From Paenibacillus turpanensis (GTDB lineage: Bacteria; Bacillota; Bacilli; Paenibacillales; YIM-B00363), in contig NZ_WTLI01000025.1 of assembly GCF_011421635.1 (NCBI RefSeq), positions 303 to 64,302 on the forward strand: a stretch of DNA of 64,000 bases. Direction: 5' to 3'. The notes below the pieces were generated by a model. The model was not told the origin of the DNA. It searched no databases and worked only from the letters and a program-made list of their open reading frames with translations. The translations under genes were made by a program, and so were the position numbers. Shown one piece after another: positions 1-10,900 of the stretch. Each line of letters begins with the position of its first letter. Position 1 is the first letter of the stretch.

Positions 1-3000
1 ACTTCAAAATGCCGAGCACACCGGCGATCATGTCGAAGCCGCGGTCCATCATGATGCCGATAAACGTGCCCGGCACAACGCCCTGCTGCAGCAAGTAGTG
101 CGCCACCTGATTGGCGCGGCGGTTCAGCTCGCCATACGTGAGCTCCTGCCCGTCCATGCACAGGGCAACCCGCTCAGGAAAGCGTTCGGCCTGCGCTTCG
201 AACGGCTCATGAATGCGAAGCGAACGGTTGTAATCCCGTTCCGTCGCATTCACTTCCCACACGAGCTTGCGACGTTCCTCCGGCGTGGCCGTCTCGATTT
301 CCGACATGCGCAGCTCCGGATTCTCTGTCACCTGGGACAAGATATGTGTGTAATGCCGGAACAGCCGCTCGATGCTCTCTTGCTTAAACAGAGACGTCGC
401 ATACTCCATAATCACTTGAAGCCCTGTTTCGAACTCCGTAGCTTCAAAGGTTAGATCAAACTTGGAGGTCGACCCGCTCCACTGCTGCGGAACAAGCGAC
501 AGCCCCTCCTGCTCCAGCCTGCGGTCTCCCGTATTTTGCAGCACAAACATCACATCAAAGAGCGGGTTGCGCCCCAAATCCCGTGGCACCTGCAGCGCCT
601 CGACCAAATCCTCAAAGGCATAATCCTGATTCTCCAGCGCGTGCAGCGTCATCTCTTTCACTTCGTGTAAATAGTCGATAAACGTTTTATCCGGCGCAGG
701 CCGGCTCCGCAGCGCCAAGGTATTAATGAACATGCCCGGCATATCGGAAAGATCCGTATGCCTGCGTCCGGCCACAGGGGTTCCGACAATGAGATCCTCC
801 TGCGCGGTATATTTATGAAGCACGGTTTTGAAAGCCGCCAGCAGTACCATATAGAGTGTGCCGTTGATACGTTTGGCAAGCTCATTGGACCGTGACAGCA
901 GCTCCTGCTCCATATGGAATGTCAGCTGTTTGCCGGAGAAATCCAGCTGCGCCGGTCTCGGGAAGTCGGTAGGCAGCTGAAGCAGAGGAAGCTCCCCGGA
1001 ATACTCTCTCAGCCAATATGCCTTTTGGCGCTGCCGGTCCTCATGCTGCTCAGCTGCCTGCTGCCAGTACGCGAAATCCTTGTAATGGATCCGGCGCTCC
1101 GGAAGCTCCTTCCCTGCATAAAGCTCCATAAGCTCTTCACAAAGGATCGTCAGCGTTACGCCGTCCGAAATAATGTGATGCATATCGAACAGCAGCAGTG
1201 TTCTTCCGTCGTTTACCCTGACCAAGCCGATCCGCATAAGAGGCGCAGTCGCTAAGTCAAAAGGCCGCACGAACCGTTCGAGCTCAGCTTCCAATCGTTC
1301 GGCCGATGCGTCAAACCCTTCGATCCCAAACGGCACCGTCTCGTGCACGATTTGGAACGGCTCCCCTTCTTCCATGACAAAGGAAGTCCGCAGCACTTCG
1401 TGCCGCGCTAGCAACCGCTGAAACGCTTGCTCAAGGCGTGTAAGCTCAAGCGTACCGACAACCTCAAGCACCGCCGGAAGATGATATGTTGTCGAAGACT
1501 TATCCAGCTCGTTTAAAATCAGCATACGCTTTTGCTCGGAAGAGACGATGTACCGATCCTGTTTTTCCTGCGGCTGGATGCTTGTCCATACTTTCATTTC
1601 TTCTCCGGAAGTCAAGCTGGAAATGTATTCGGCCTGCTCCTGGATCGTCACCCGCTGGAAGAACTCTCGCAGAGGCATGTTTACCTGAAACGCCTTATGA
1701 ATTCGCGTAATCAAAGCGGCTGCTTTTAACGAATGGCCTCCGATATCAAAGAAATTCGTCTGCACACCGATTCCATCGATGCCAAGAACGTCCTCCCATA
1801 GAGCAGCCAGCACGTTCTCGACCTCGTTAGCCGGCGGCTCGTATCGATCCTTATGTTCCGCCGCTTGCGGCTTCGGCAGCTGCTTTCGGTCCAGCTTTCC
1901 ATTCGCAGAAAGAGGCATGCGATCCAAACGGGTAAAGAACGTCGGAAGCATATAATCCGGCAGGCTTTGCCCCAAATACTGACGAAGCGTTCCAGCCGGG
2001 ATTTCTTCCTCCGCCACATAGTACGCGCAAAGGTTTTGATCCCCTTTGTCGTCCGCCATCGCTACCACAACCGTCTCTTGAACCGCGTCATACGTGAGCA
2101 GCACTTCTTCGATCTCCGCCGGGTCGATCCGGTTTCCGCGAATTTTGACCTGGAAATCGATGCGTCCCAAATATTCGATATTGCCGTCCGGCAGCCATCT
2201 GCACAAATCTCCCGTGCGGTACATCAGCTGCCCCGGCTCAAGCGGGTGCTCGATAAACTTTTCTGCTTGCAATTCCGGTTTGTTGATGTAACCTCTTGCA
2301 ACACCGTCGCCTGCGATAACGAGCTCGCCCGGAAGACCGATCGGCTGCACGTTCAAGCCGCTGTCCATAATGTACAGCCTGTGATTGTCGATCGGCCTGC
2401 CGATCGGCACTGTGCCATCCGGCATTTGCCCCGGGATACAATCGAAATAGCTGACATCGATCGTCGCCTCCGTCGGGCCGTACAAATTCGTTAAAGCGAC
2501 ACCTGAGCGTTCGGTCAGCAGCTTATGGAAACGATGAACATGATGCGTCTGCAGCGCCTCGCCGCTTGCGAACACCTGCCGTAAAGAACGGAAATCTGCA
2601 CTCTCCCCAGAATGCTGAAGGTAGTCGAGGAACAGGTTAAGCATCGATGGCACAAAGTGCATCACCGTGATTCCGTGTGCTTCAATCGCCTTTACAATGT
2701 CCGCCGGCGATTTCTCCGCGCCCTTCTCGAGCATGCATACACTTGCTCCAGTAAACGACCACCATAACAGCTCCCATACGGATACATCGAAGGTGTAAGG
2801 GGTTTTCTGCAAAATAACATCCTGCTCATCAATCGGATATTGGCGCTGCAGCCAATTCAAGCGATTAACCAGCGAACCGTGCTCGATCATGACTCCCTTC
2901 GGTCGGCCCGTCGATCCGGATGTATAAATGACGTAGGCCAAATTATCAGGTGTGTTCACCGGAAGCAGGTCCATGCCACTCTCTTCGTGAAACGTCAATC

Positions 3001-6000
3001 CTTCAACATTGACCCATTTGCAGCCGGGAGCGTCCACCAGCCGTTCATATCGTGCTTGCGTGAGCACAATGGATGTGCCGCTGTCCTCAATCATGTACTC
3101 GATCCGATCAGCCGGAAAATCCGGAGAAAGCGGAAGGTACGCTCCGCCTGCTTTCAGAATCGACATGATCGAAAGCACCATGTCGAAGCTCCGGTCCATG
3201 AGAATTCCGACCGTCTCGTTGGGCCTTACACCACTTTGACGAAGCATTGCTGCCAGCTGATTCGCCCGCGCATTCAGCTCTCCATAAGACAGCTGCTCTC
3301 CGCCCGCATGAACAGCGGTAAGATTCGGATGCAGTCGGGCCCTCTGCTCAAATTGATAATGAATGAGCTGGGTGCGGTCGTAGGCGTAATACGTATCGTT
3401 CCAAGCGGATGTGACCAGCTGGTACTCGGCTTCTCCCATCAAACGGATCTCTTGTAGCTGCGTGTCCGGCCGCTCTGTAATGACTGCCAGCACATTCTTA
3501 TAATGCTCGACCATGCGCTGAATCGTATCCTTGCGGAATAAAGCAGTACAATATTCGGCATATCCTTCCAGCCGCCCATTCTTTTCAATGAGGCCGAAGG
3601 TGATATCAAACTTGGATGTCCGGTGTGGAAAAGGAATACTCTCGATGTGAAACGCTGTGGAGTGTTGTTCGTGCTGCACAAAATTTTGCAGTGTAAAAAA
3701 TGCGTCAAACAACGGGTTGCGGCTGAGATCCCGTGGGATATCCAGCTCTAGAAGCAGCTGCTCGTAGGGGTAGTCTTGGTGCTGGAAGGCTTTTACGGTG
3801 GTGTCTTGAACCTGTTGAAGGAAATCGGCATACGTTAGTACGCCTTCGGGGTACACCCGCAGCGCTAAGGTATTGACGAACATGCCAACCGTATTCTCCA
3901 GCTGCAGCTCGTTTCGGCCTGCCGAAGGAGTGCCTACAATAACATCCTCCTGTGCGGAGTATTTTGAAATGACCATTTGAAAAGCGGAAAGCAGCACCAT
4001 ATACAGGGTGGCGCCATACTGTTGGGCGAGATCATACAAGCGATTCGTCAGCTCTGGGCTGATCTCAAACTCTACAAGATCACCGTTATAGGTTTTTGCC
4101 GGCGGTCTTGGATAATCGGTCTGTAGATTGGTTACCGGAATCGGCCCGGAGAGCTGCTCGCGCCAGTACTGCTTCTGCGGCTCCAGAAGTCCGGCTGCTT
4201 CACGCTGCTGATGCCATACGGCAAAATCCTTATATTGAATGGATACGTCCGGTAGTGGCGTACCCTCGAGAATAGCCACAAACTCAGCCGTCAAAATTTC
4301 AGTGGATACGCCATCCGCAACGATATGATGAACATCAATTATTAGAATGATTTCTTCATTTGAAGTTCGGGCATACCCGGCGCGAATGAGCGGCGCGGAC
4401 GACAAATCAAACGGACGGATAAACGCCTGAATGGCATCTTCCAAACCATTCGAGTTGATGTCAAGCCGTTCCAATTGGAACTCGAACGAATCATGAATCT
4501 TTTGTACCGGAGCTCCTTCGACGAGATGGAACGAGGTGCGAAGGGATTCATGACGCTCGACGAGCTTCCGCAGCGCCGCTTCAATCCGGTTCGATTCAAC
4601 ATTCCCCTGCAGCCGAAGTACTTCCGGAAGGTTGTAGCTGACCTGTGATCCTTCGATCTGGGACAGCAGGTATAATCTTTCCTGCGCCGGAGAGAGCGGA
4701 TAATAATCCTGCGGAGCGGCAGGCGTCAGTTCCAGCTTGGCGTCATTTTCAACATGATCTGCCCCAATCACAAAAGACGAGAGCTCCCGAATCGTCGGTG
4801 TCAGGAACACCTGTTTCAACGGAACCTTAACGTCCCATTCCTTTTGAATGCGGCTGATCAGCATGGTGGCCTTTAAGGAATGACCGCCCAGCTCAAAAAA
4901 GTTATGGGTTACACCGAAATCATCTCGGCCCAAAATTTCCGTCCAAATCTCGCACAGCTTTTCCTCCACCGGATGGATCGGAGCGACCCGCTCCTGATTT
5001 CCTGACTCAAAGGTCGGTACCGGGAGCTTACTGCGATCGACTTTTCCGTTCGACGTCATTGGCATTTCTTCAAGGTGGACGAAAGCGCTCGGGATCATAT
5101 AATCCGGCAGAGCGCCGGACAAATGCTCGCGATAATCAATATCGGCTTCTGCGCCATCGATAAGCACGACATAAGCACAAATGTAGTCATCCCCAGACCG
5201 GTCCTTGCGCACAAGAGCTACCGCTTCTCTTACCGATGAATGACGCAGCAGCGCAGCTTCAATCTCGCCAAGCTCAATACGGAAGCCGCGGATTTTAATT
5301 TGATGATCCATTCGGCCTAAATACTCCATCTCGCCGGATGGAAGCATTCGGACTAAGTCGCCGGACCGGTACAGTCTCTCCGAGGGGAGGTATGGATTTG
5401 CAATAAATCGCTCCCTCGTCAATTCCTCGCGGTTTAAATAACCTCTTGCCACCCCTTCGCCCCCGACGTAAAGCTCACCTACAACGCCAATGGGGGAAAG
5501 CTTTTGATGCCGGTTAAACACATAACTCGTTAACGTAGGAATCGGCTTTCCGATATTGCTGACTCCGAGACGAATGTCCGTATCGGTGATTTCCTTGTAG
5601 GTCACGTGCACGGTCGTCTCCGTGATCCCATACATGTTGATGAGCTTCGTTTCCGGGTATTTTTGTCTCCAGCCAAGTAAGCTTCCCGGCTGCAGCGACT
5701 CGCCTCCGAAGATCACATAACGAATCGTCAAATCGCGCGAAGCCGAAGCGCTTTGCAGCTCTTCGTTCATTAACGCGTAGAACGCGGTCGGCGTCTGATT
5801 CAGCACGGTTACCCGTTCTGCTTTTAACAGCTGCAAGTATTCCGCTGGATGCTGCGCAGTGAGCTTCGGCACGATGAGTAACCGGCCCCCGTAAAGCAGT
5901 GCGCCGTACATTTCCCATACGGAGAAATCGAAGCAAACCGAATGGAACATCGTCCAGGTATCGGAGCTGTTAAAGTCAAACAGCGGTGCGTCATTAAAAA

Positions 6001-7900
6001 GCAGCCGTACGACATTGCGATGCTCGATTAAGGTTCCTTTCGGACGCCCCGTCGTGCCGGACGTGTAAATGATATACGCTAAATCGGTTGGACCGCTGGC
6101 GGAAGACAGAGCGTTCTCCACGCTCTCTTCCCCCCATCCCTCTTCGTAATAATCGATCACCGTACCGGCGAAACCCAATTCCTCAGCTAACTCTTTCTCG
6201 GTAACTAAAATCGCGGCGCCGCTGTCTTCCAGCATGAATTGAATCCGGTCGCGCGGATAGATCGGATCGATCGGAAGGTACGCCCCGCCCGCTTTCAAAA
6301 TCCCTAAAATCCCGACAATCAGCTCGATGGACCGATTCATAAAAATGCCTACAACCGTATCCGGGCCCACTCCGTGGCGCTCCAGCAAACGAGCCAGCTG
6401 ATTCGCTTTGCCGTTTAGCTCCGCATAGGTCATGACACAGTCACCGTGCTTGACGGCCGCATGATCCGGCGTTTTTGCCGCCTGCTCTTCAAAGATCCGG
6501 TGAATCGTTTGATCACGCGGATAATCTACAGCCAGCTCGCGCTGCGATAAATACAGCTGCTTTTCCAGCTCTGTAACAAGCTCCACTTGCGCAAGTACAA
6601 TTTCTGCATTGTTCTGCAGCGCCTGAACTAAGCTGCACAAATGCTGCGGCACCATCTCGATCATTTGGTCACTGTATACGCTGGAATTGTAGCTAAACTG
6701 AACGGTTAACCTCTCGTTCGGATACACAATGACCGTCAAATCATACTCCGTAAGGTCGAATTCTTCGATCGACGTCGCCTTAAACCCTAGATCCAAGCCC
6801 AGCGACAACGATTCGAGCTCTTCACGAAGCGGAAAATTTTCAAAGACGAGAATGTGGTCAATCAAGCTTTGCTTCAGCTCGGAAAACGACTGTACCTCGT
6901 ATAAAGGGGAGTACTCGTAGGGCTTCGCCGCGATCGACGCTTCATGCACCTGCCGCAGCAGCGCCCCGAACGTGGTCTCGTCCCCGCCGATGCGAATGCG
7001 TACCGGCACCGTATTAATAAACAGCCCAACGGCGTCTTCAATGCCGGGCAGCTGCGGCGGTCGTCCGGACACAACCGAGCCGTACACGACGTCGCCGCAA
7101 TCGTTATACTGCTGCAGCAGTACGCCCCACAGCGTTTGCACAACTGTATTAAGCGTAACCTTGTTTTTTCGGGCAAGCTCCTGCAGAAACACCGTTTCTT
7201 CCAAGCTGAATTGAAACATGTAATCTGTAAAAGCTGCCTGCTCCTCTCCTTTTTTCTTAGGAAGCGAGGCATGGGAGGAGTATCCGTTTAGATAAGAGGA
7301 CCAGAACGCGGCGGCCGCCGCTTTGTCCTGTTTTCCGAGCCATTCCACATAGCTCCGATACGGGAAAACAGGCGGTAATGCTGGCTCCATTCCTTTTTGC
7401 AGGGCATCGTAAATTTGAAACAGCTCTCTTGCGATGATTCCAATGCACCAGCCGTCCATCAAAATGTGATGAAAGGTGAAGATCACTTTATAAGAGTCTT
7501 CACTGCATTTGTAAACGGCAAGACGAATCAGCTCGTCCTTCGTCAAATGAAAGCCCTTTGCTTTGTCCCCTTCAATCAAGCGGTCGAGAACATGGTTCTG
7601 CTCCTCTTTAGAGAGCATACTTAGATCTTCATATCTTAAGCTGACGGCCCGATCCTGAAGCACGACCTGCATCGGCTTTTGGATTTTCTCATAGACAAAG
7701 CTGGTCCGCAGAATATCATGTCTCGCAACCAGCATGCGGAAGCTGCGCTCGAGTATTTCGACTTGAACTTGTCCGGTCAGCGTGATGACCTTCTGCTGCA
7801 AATAAGCACTGGAATCGTCGTAAATGGCGGAAACCAGCATGCCTTCCTGCATAGGAGCAAGCGGATAAACATGTTTGATTTTTGCGTTCGGTGCATCCAT
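1..7900 (-). CDS. Nonribosomal peptide synthetase, modules 4-6 (3' end outside window): C-A-T-C-A-T-C-A...
   Basis: This frame stays open from an ATG at 7900 to the left edge, so the protein exceeds 2630 residues and is partial. A ribosome site (AAAGGA) lies 8 bases upstream, and the previous NRPS stops 14 bases before the start. Domains in order: C (about 1-450, HHILMDG), A (A3 core YTSGTTGRPKG near 603), T (LGGHSL near 1003), C (about 1065-1500, HHIVADG), A (YTSGSTGRPKG near 1660), T (IGGHSL near 2052), C (HHIISDG near 2240), and the start of a third A domain. Specificity residues read by eye are D-F-W-N-I-G-M-V-H for the first A (the published Thr code) and D-V-W-H-F-S-L-I-D for the second (Ser type, close to EntF). 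The third A domain is cut before its code. No epimerisation domain is seen here. The first C domain starts in the D-C-L style (PLAPMQEGML) although the preceding Leu module has no E domain. Confidence 0.96.
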   Translation of the reverse strand, partial: MDAPNAKIKHVYPLAPMQEGMLVSAIYDDSSAYLQQKVITLTGQVQVEILERSFRMLVARHDILRTSFVYEKIQKPMQVVLQDRAVSLRYEDLSMLSKEEQNHVLDRLIEGDKAKGFHLTKDELIRLAVYKCSEDSYKVIFTFHHILMDGWCIGIIARELFQIYDALQKGMEPALPPVFPYRSYVEWLGKQDKAAAAAFWSSYLNGYSSHASLPKKKGEEQAAFTDYMFQFSLEETVFLQELARKNKVTLNTVVQTLWGVLLQQYNDCGDVVYGSVVSGRPPQLPGIEDAVGLFINTVPVRIRIGGDETTFGALLRQVHEASIAAKPYEYSPLYEVQSFSELKQSLIDHILVFENFPLREELESLSLGLDLGFKATSIEEFDLTEYDLTVIVYPNERLTVQFSYNSSVYSDQMIEMVPQHLCSLVQALQNNAEIVLAQVELVTELEKQLYLSQRELAVDYPRDQTIHRIFEEQAAKTPDHAAVKHGDCVMTYAELNGKANQLARLLERHGVGPDTVVGIFMNRSIELIVGILGILKAGGAYLPIDPIYPRDRIQFMLEDSGAAILVTEKELAEELGFAGTVIDYYEEGWGEESVENALSSASGPTDLAYIIYTSGTTGRPKGTLIEHRNVVRLLFNDAPLFDFNSSDTWTMFHSVCFDFSVWEMYGALLYGGRLLIVPKLTAQHPAEYLQLLKAERVTVLNQTPTAFYALMNEELQSASASRDLTIRYVIFGGESLQPGSLLGWRQKYPETKLINMYGITETTVHVTYKEITDTDIRLGVSNIGKPIPTLTSYVFNRHQKLSPIGVVGELYVGGEGVARGYLNREELTRERFIANPYLPSERLYRSGDLVRMLPSGEMEYLGRMDHQIKIRGFRIELGEIEAALLRHSSVREAVALVRKDRSGDDYICAYVVLIDGAEADIDYREHLSGALPDYMIPSAFVHLEEMPMTSNGKVDRSKLPVPTFESGNQERVAPIHPVEEKLCEIWTEILGRDDFGVTHNFFELGGHSLKATMLISRIQKEWDVKVPLKQVFLTPTIRELSSFVIGADHVENDAKLELTPAAPQDYYPLSPAQERLYLLSQIEGSQVSYNLPEVLRLQGNVESNRIEAALRKLVERHESLRTSFHLVEGAPVQKIHDSFEFQLERLDINSNGLEDAIQAFIRPFDLSSAPLIRAGYARTSNEEIILIIDVHHIVADGVSTEILTAEFVAILEGTPLPDVSIQYKDFAVWHQQREAAGLLEPQKQYWREQLSGPIPVTNLQTDYPRPPAKTYNGDLVEFEISPELTNRLYDLAQQYGATLYMVLLSAFQMVISKYSAQEDVIVGTPSAGRNELQLENTVGMFVNTLALRVYPEGVLTYADFLQQVQDTTVKAFQHQDYPYEQLLLELDIPRDLSRNPLFDAFFTLQNFVQHEQHSTAFHIESIPFPHRTSKFDITFGLIEKNGRLEGYAEYCTALFRKDTIQRMVEHYKNVLAVITERPDTQLQEIRLMGEAEYQLVTSAWNDTYYAYDRTQLIHYQFEQRARLHPNLTAVHAGGEQLSYGELNARANQLAAMLRQSGVRPNETVGILMDRSFDMVLSIMSILKAGGAYLPLSPDFPADRIEYMIEDSGTSIVLTQARYERLVDAPGCKWVNVEGLTFHEESGMDLLPVNTPDNLAYVIYTSGSTGRPKGVMIEHGSLVNRLNWLQRQYPIDEQDVILQKTPYTFDVSVWELLWWSFTGASVCMLEKGAEKSPADIVKAIEAHGITVMHFVPSMLNLFLDYLQHSGESADFRSLRQVFASGEALQTHHVHRFHKLLTERSGVALTNLYGPTEATIDVSYFDCIPGQMPDGTVPIGRPIDNHRLYIMDSGLNVQPIGLPGELVIAGDGVARGYINKPELQAEKFIEHPLEPGQLMYRTGDLCRWLPDGNIEYLGRIDFQVKIRGNRIDPAEIEEVLLTYDAVQETVVVAMADDKGDQNLCAYYVAEEEIPAGTLRQYLGQSLPDYMLPTFFTRLDRMPLSANGKLDRKQLPKPQAAEHKDRYEPPANEVENVLAALWEDVLGIDGIGVQTNFFDIGGHSLKAAALITRIHKAFQVNMPLREFFQRVTIQEQAEYISSLTSGEEMKVWTSIQPQEKQDRYIVSSEQKRMLILNELDKSSTTYHLPAVLEVVGTLELTRLEQAFQRLLARHEVLRTSFVMEEGEPFQIVHETVPFGIEGFDASAERLEAELERFVRPFDLATAPLMRIGLVRVNDGRTLLLFDMHHIISDGVTLTILCEELMELYAGKELPERRIHYKDFAYWQQAAEQHEDRQRQKAYWLREYSGELPLLQLPTDFPRPAQLDFSGKQLTFHMEQELLSRSNELAKRINGTLYMVLLAAFKTVLHKYTAQEDLIVGTPVAGRRHTDLSDMPGMFINTLALRSRPAPDKTFIDYLHEVKEMTLHALENQDYAFEDLVEALQVPRDLGRNPLFDVMFVLQNTGDRRLEQEGLSLVPQQWSGSTSKFDLTFEATEFETGLQVIMEYATSLFKQESIERLFRHYTHILSQVTENPELRMSEIETATPEERRKLVWEVNATERDYNRSLRIHEPFEAQAERFPERVALCMDGQELTYGELNRRANQVAHYLLQQGVVPGTFIGIMMDRGFDMIAGVLGILK

Positions 7901-7914
7901 CGGGATATTCCTTT

Positions 7915-10900
7915 CTATTTAAAAATTTTAAGAATTTCGTCCAGATCCTCGGTACTGACCTCGCTGTCAGCAGCAACCTCGGAAAGCGCCTTGTCCGACT
8001 CGGCTGCATTTGAGGCTCCGCCCTCTACACCTGTAGAGACCGCTGCTGCTCCGGCTTCCGCTTGCGTTACGTAACGGCTCATTTCGGCGATACTCGGATA
8101 CTGGAAGAAATGTTTCATATCCAATTGGTACCCCCGCTGATACAGCCGGTTCACCACCTGTATGCTTTGAATGGAATTTCCGCCAATAGCGAAGAAATCG
8201 TCATGAATGCTGACCGGCTGCTCCAACCCAAGCACTTCCTCCCAAATTTGCGCGAGCTCTTGTTCCATCGGTGATTCAGGGGCGGCAAACGACTCCTCCG
8301 AACGGTCGCGCAAAGTTGGCTGCGGCAGCGATTTGCGGTCCACCTTTCCGTTCGGGGTAAGCGGTATCGCATCCAGCTGTACAATAACCGAAGGCACCAT
8401 ATAGGAAGGCAGGCTTTGGGAGAGCGCCGCTTTCACTTCCTCTGTGTCAATACTCGTGTCCGCTAATACGTACGCAGCGAGATGTCTCTGCTTACGGCTG
8501 TCCTCAACGTCAATCACAACGGCTTCGCGGATCAACGGCTGCTTCGCCAGAGCCGCCTCAATCTCACCCAATTCGATACGGTATCCGCGAATTTTCACCT
8601 GATGATCGGCCCTGCTCATAAACACGAGATTTCCGTCAGCCGCGATTCGCACAAGATCGCCTGTCCGGTACAAGCGTTCTCCGGAAATATAAGGATTATC
8701 GATAAATTTTTCTTGCGTCAGCTCAGGGCTGTTTAGATACCCACGGGCTAGTCCGACCCCGGAAATGCACAATTCACCGACGGCGCCGATCGGAACCATT
8801 TGCAGATCCGCATTCAGCACATAGAGCCTGGTGTTATAAAGCGGTTTTCCGATCGGAATTTGGTCATACTCACGGTCAATCAGACAAAATGTCGTAACGA
8901 CCGTATTTTCGGTTGGCCCATAGTTGTTGTATATCCGGTAAGGCGTCTTCTTCCATATCTTTAAGCGGTCCCCGCCTGTCAGCAATATCCGCAGGCTGTC
9001 AACCGGGTAATCCATAAACTGCTCGCAAACATGTGTCGGTAAAAATGCAATCGTAATCTGCTGCTCTTGGAAATACCGCTGCAGCTTAACGAGATCCAAG
9101 CGAATTTCCGGGTCAATGACGACGATGGATGCGCCGCAGAGCAAGTAAGGGAATACTTCCCACACCGACGCGTCAAATCCGAAGGCCGCATATTTTGCCG
9201 CCCGATCCCGCTCCGTGACTTCATATTCTGCGATATGCCAGTCGCATAAATTGATCAGCGAGCGATGCTCGATGACGACGCCTTTTGGTGCCCCGGTAGA
9301 TCCCGAGGTATAAATGACATAGGCCGCGTCGTCTGCAGTATTGCACGGCGGCAGGTTTACACATCCGCCCGTTGCGTTCAGGTCCAGATCCACGTCCACG
9401 TCCGCGTCCGCGTTCAAGTCCGAGGCACACTCCACCTTCATATCGATCCGCTCGATCTGCGCCTCCGGCAAACTTAGGTGGGCCTGTGTCAGGCAAATCC
9501 GTGTTCCGCTCTGCTGTAAAATATATTGAATGCGCTGCTCAGGGTAGGCGGGATCAATCGGTATAAACGCCCCTCCGGCTTTCAACACAGCCAGCATACC
9601 GACGAACATTTCCGGGGAAGGATCGGTCATGACGGCCACCGTTTGATCGGGACCAACCCCGAGTTCACGTAATCCCGCAGCCAGCCGGTTGGCCGCAGCG
9701 TTCAGCTCCCCATATGTCATGGAACGGTCGCCATACACTAACGCGGTGCCCTCTGGCCTGCGTTCGACCTGCATTTCGAAAAGCTGCGCCACCGTTGCAT
9801 CCGCCCTACTCATGGCTCCCTCGTGCTCCACGTAAGCATAGCCGACAGTCAGTAACTCCTTTTCCTCCGCGGACAACAGAGTCAGATGACGTATCGTCGT
9901 TTCCGGAAGCTCGGCAATCTGCTGTAAAATACGGACATACTGCTCCGCCAGCCTTTGTACCGTATCCTCGTGAAACAGCCCTGCATTGTATTCAAAATTC
10001 AAGAGGAGGGAATCTCCTGTTTCAATGGCCTCAATCGTGAGATCAAACTTGGCCCATACTCGTCCCAGCTCGTAAGGCTCGATCGTAACATCCTCCAGCC
10101 GGAGTACCGTGTTCTCGGTATTTTGCAGTACAAATACCGTATCAAACAGCGGATTGCGGCTCGGATCGCGTATCAGATTAAGCTTCGCGACCAGCTCCTC
10201 CAAGGGATAATCTTGATGCTCATAAGCATGGAGCAGCGTATCTCTTACTCTTACAAGCAGCTCTTGAAACCGTTCTTCACGTTTGATATCACAGCGGATC
10301 GGCAGTGTATTGACAAACATACCCACCATCGACCGCAAATCCGGGTGTGATCTTCCGGCAACCGGAGACCCGATGACGATATCGTTTTGCCCGGTATAAT
10401 GATGAAGCAGTGCGGCGTAAGCGGACAGCAGGGTCGCATATAAGGTGGAGCTTGCTTCCCGGCTTATCCGGTGCAGCTTCTTGATCAGCGCTGGTTCCAC
10501 ACTTGTGGTCAGAAGCCCGCCTTCAAACGTTGGAACGGAACTTCTCTGATGATCCAGAGGCAGGTCAAGCGTTGGCAGCTCCCCTTGGAATACGTCGAGC
10601 CAATACGCCTCATGCTTCTGATAGGACTTCGCCCCGCTCCGACTCTGCTGCCACACCGCAAAGTCTTTATATTGCAGCGTTTGCTCGGCAAGCGGCTCCC
10701 CTTGATACAAGCTCATTAACTCTTCAATTAATAAATCAAGAGATACCCCGTCCGCGATAATATGATGGATATCAACGACCATCGCATATTGAACCGCCCC
10801 CCAGTGAGCAATCCCGACACGAAGCAGCGGGCATTCGCTCAGCTGGAAAGGTTGTACGAAGTCCGCGCACCAAGCGTCGACTGTTTCCGGTGATACCTTT

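Noticed and set aside
2840-3457. 205-codon plus-strand frame
   Set aside because: Antisense to conserved NRPS A and C domains on the minus strand; no start signals.
9384-9420. Short tandem repeat as possible CRISPR or satellite
   Set aside because: Units are only 6 bases, in frame within an NRPS gene, with no spacers.
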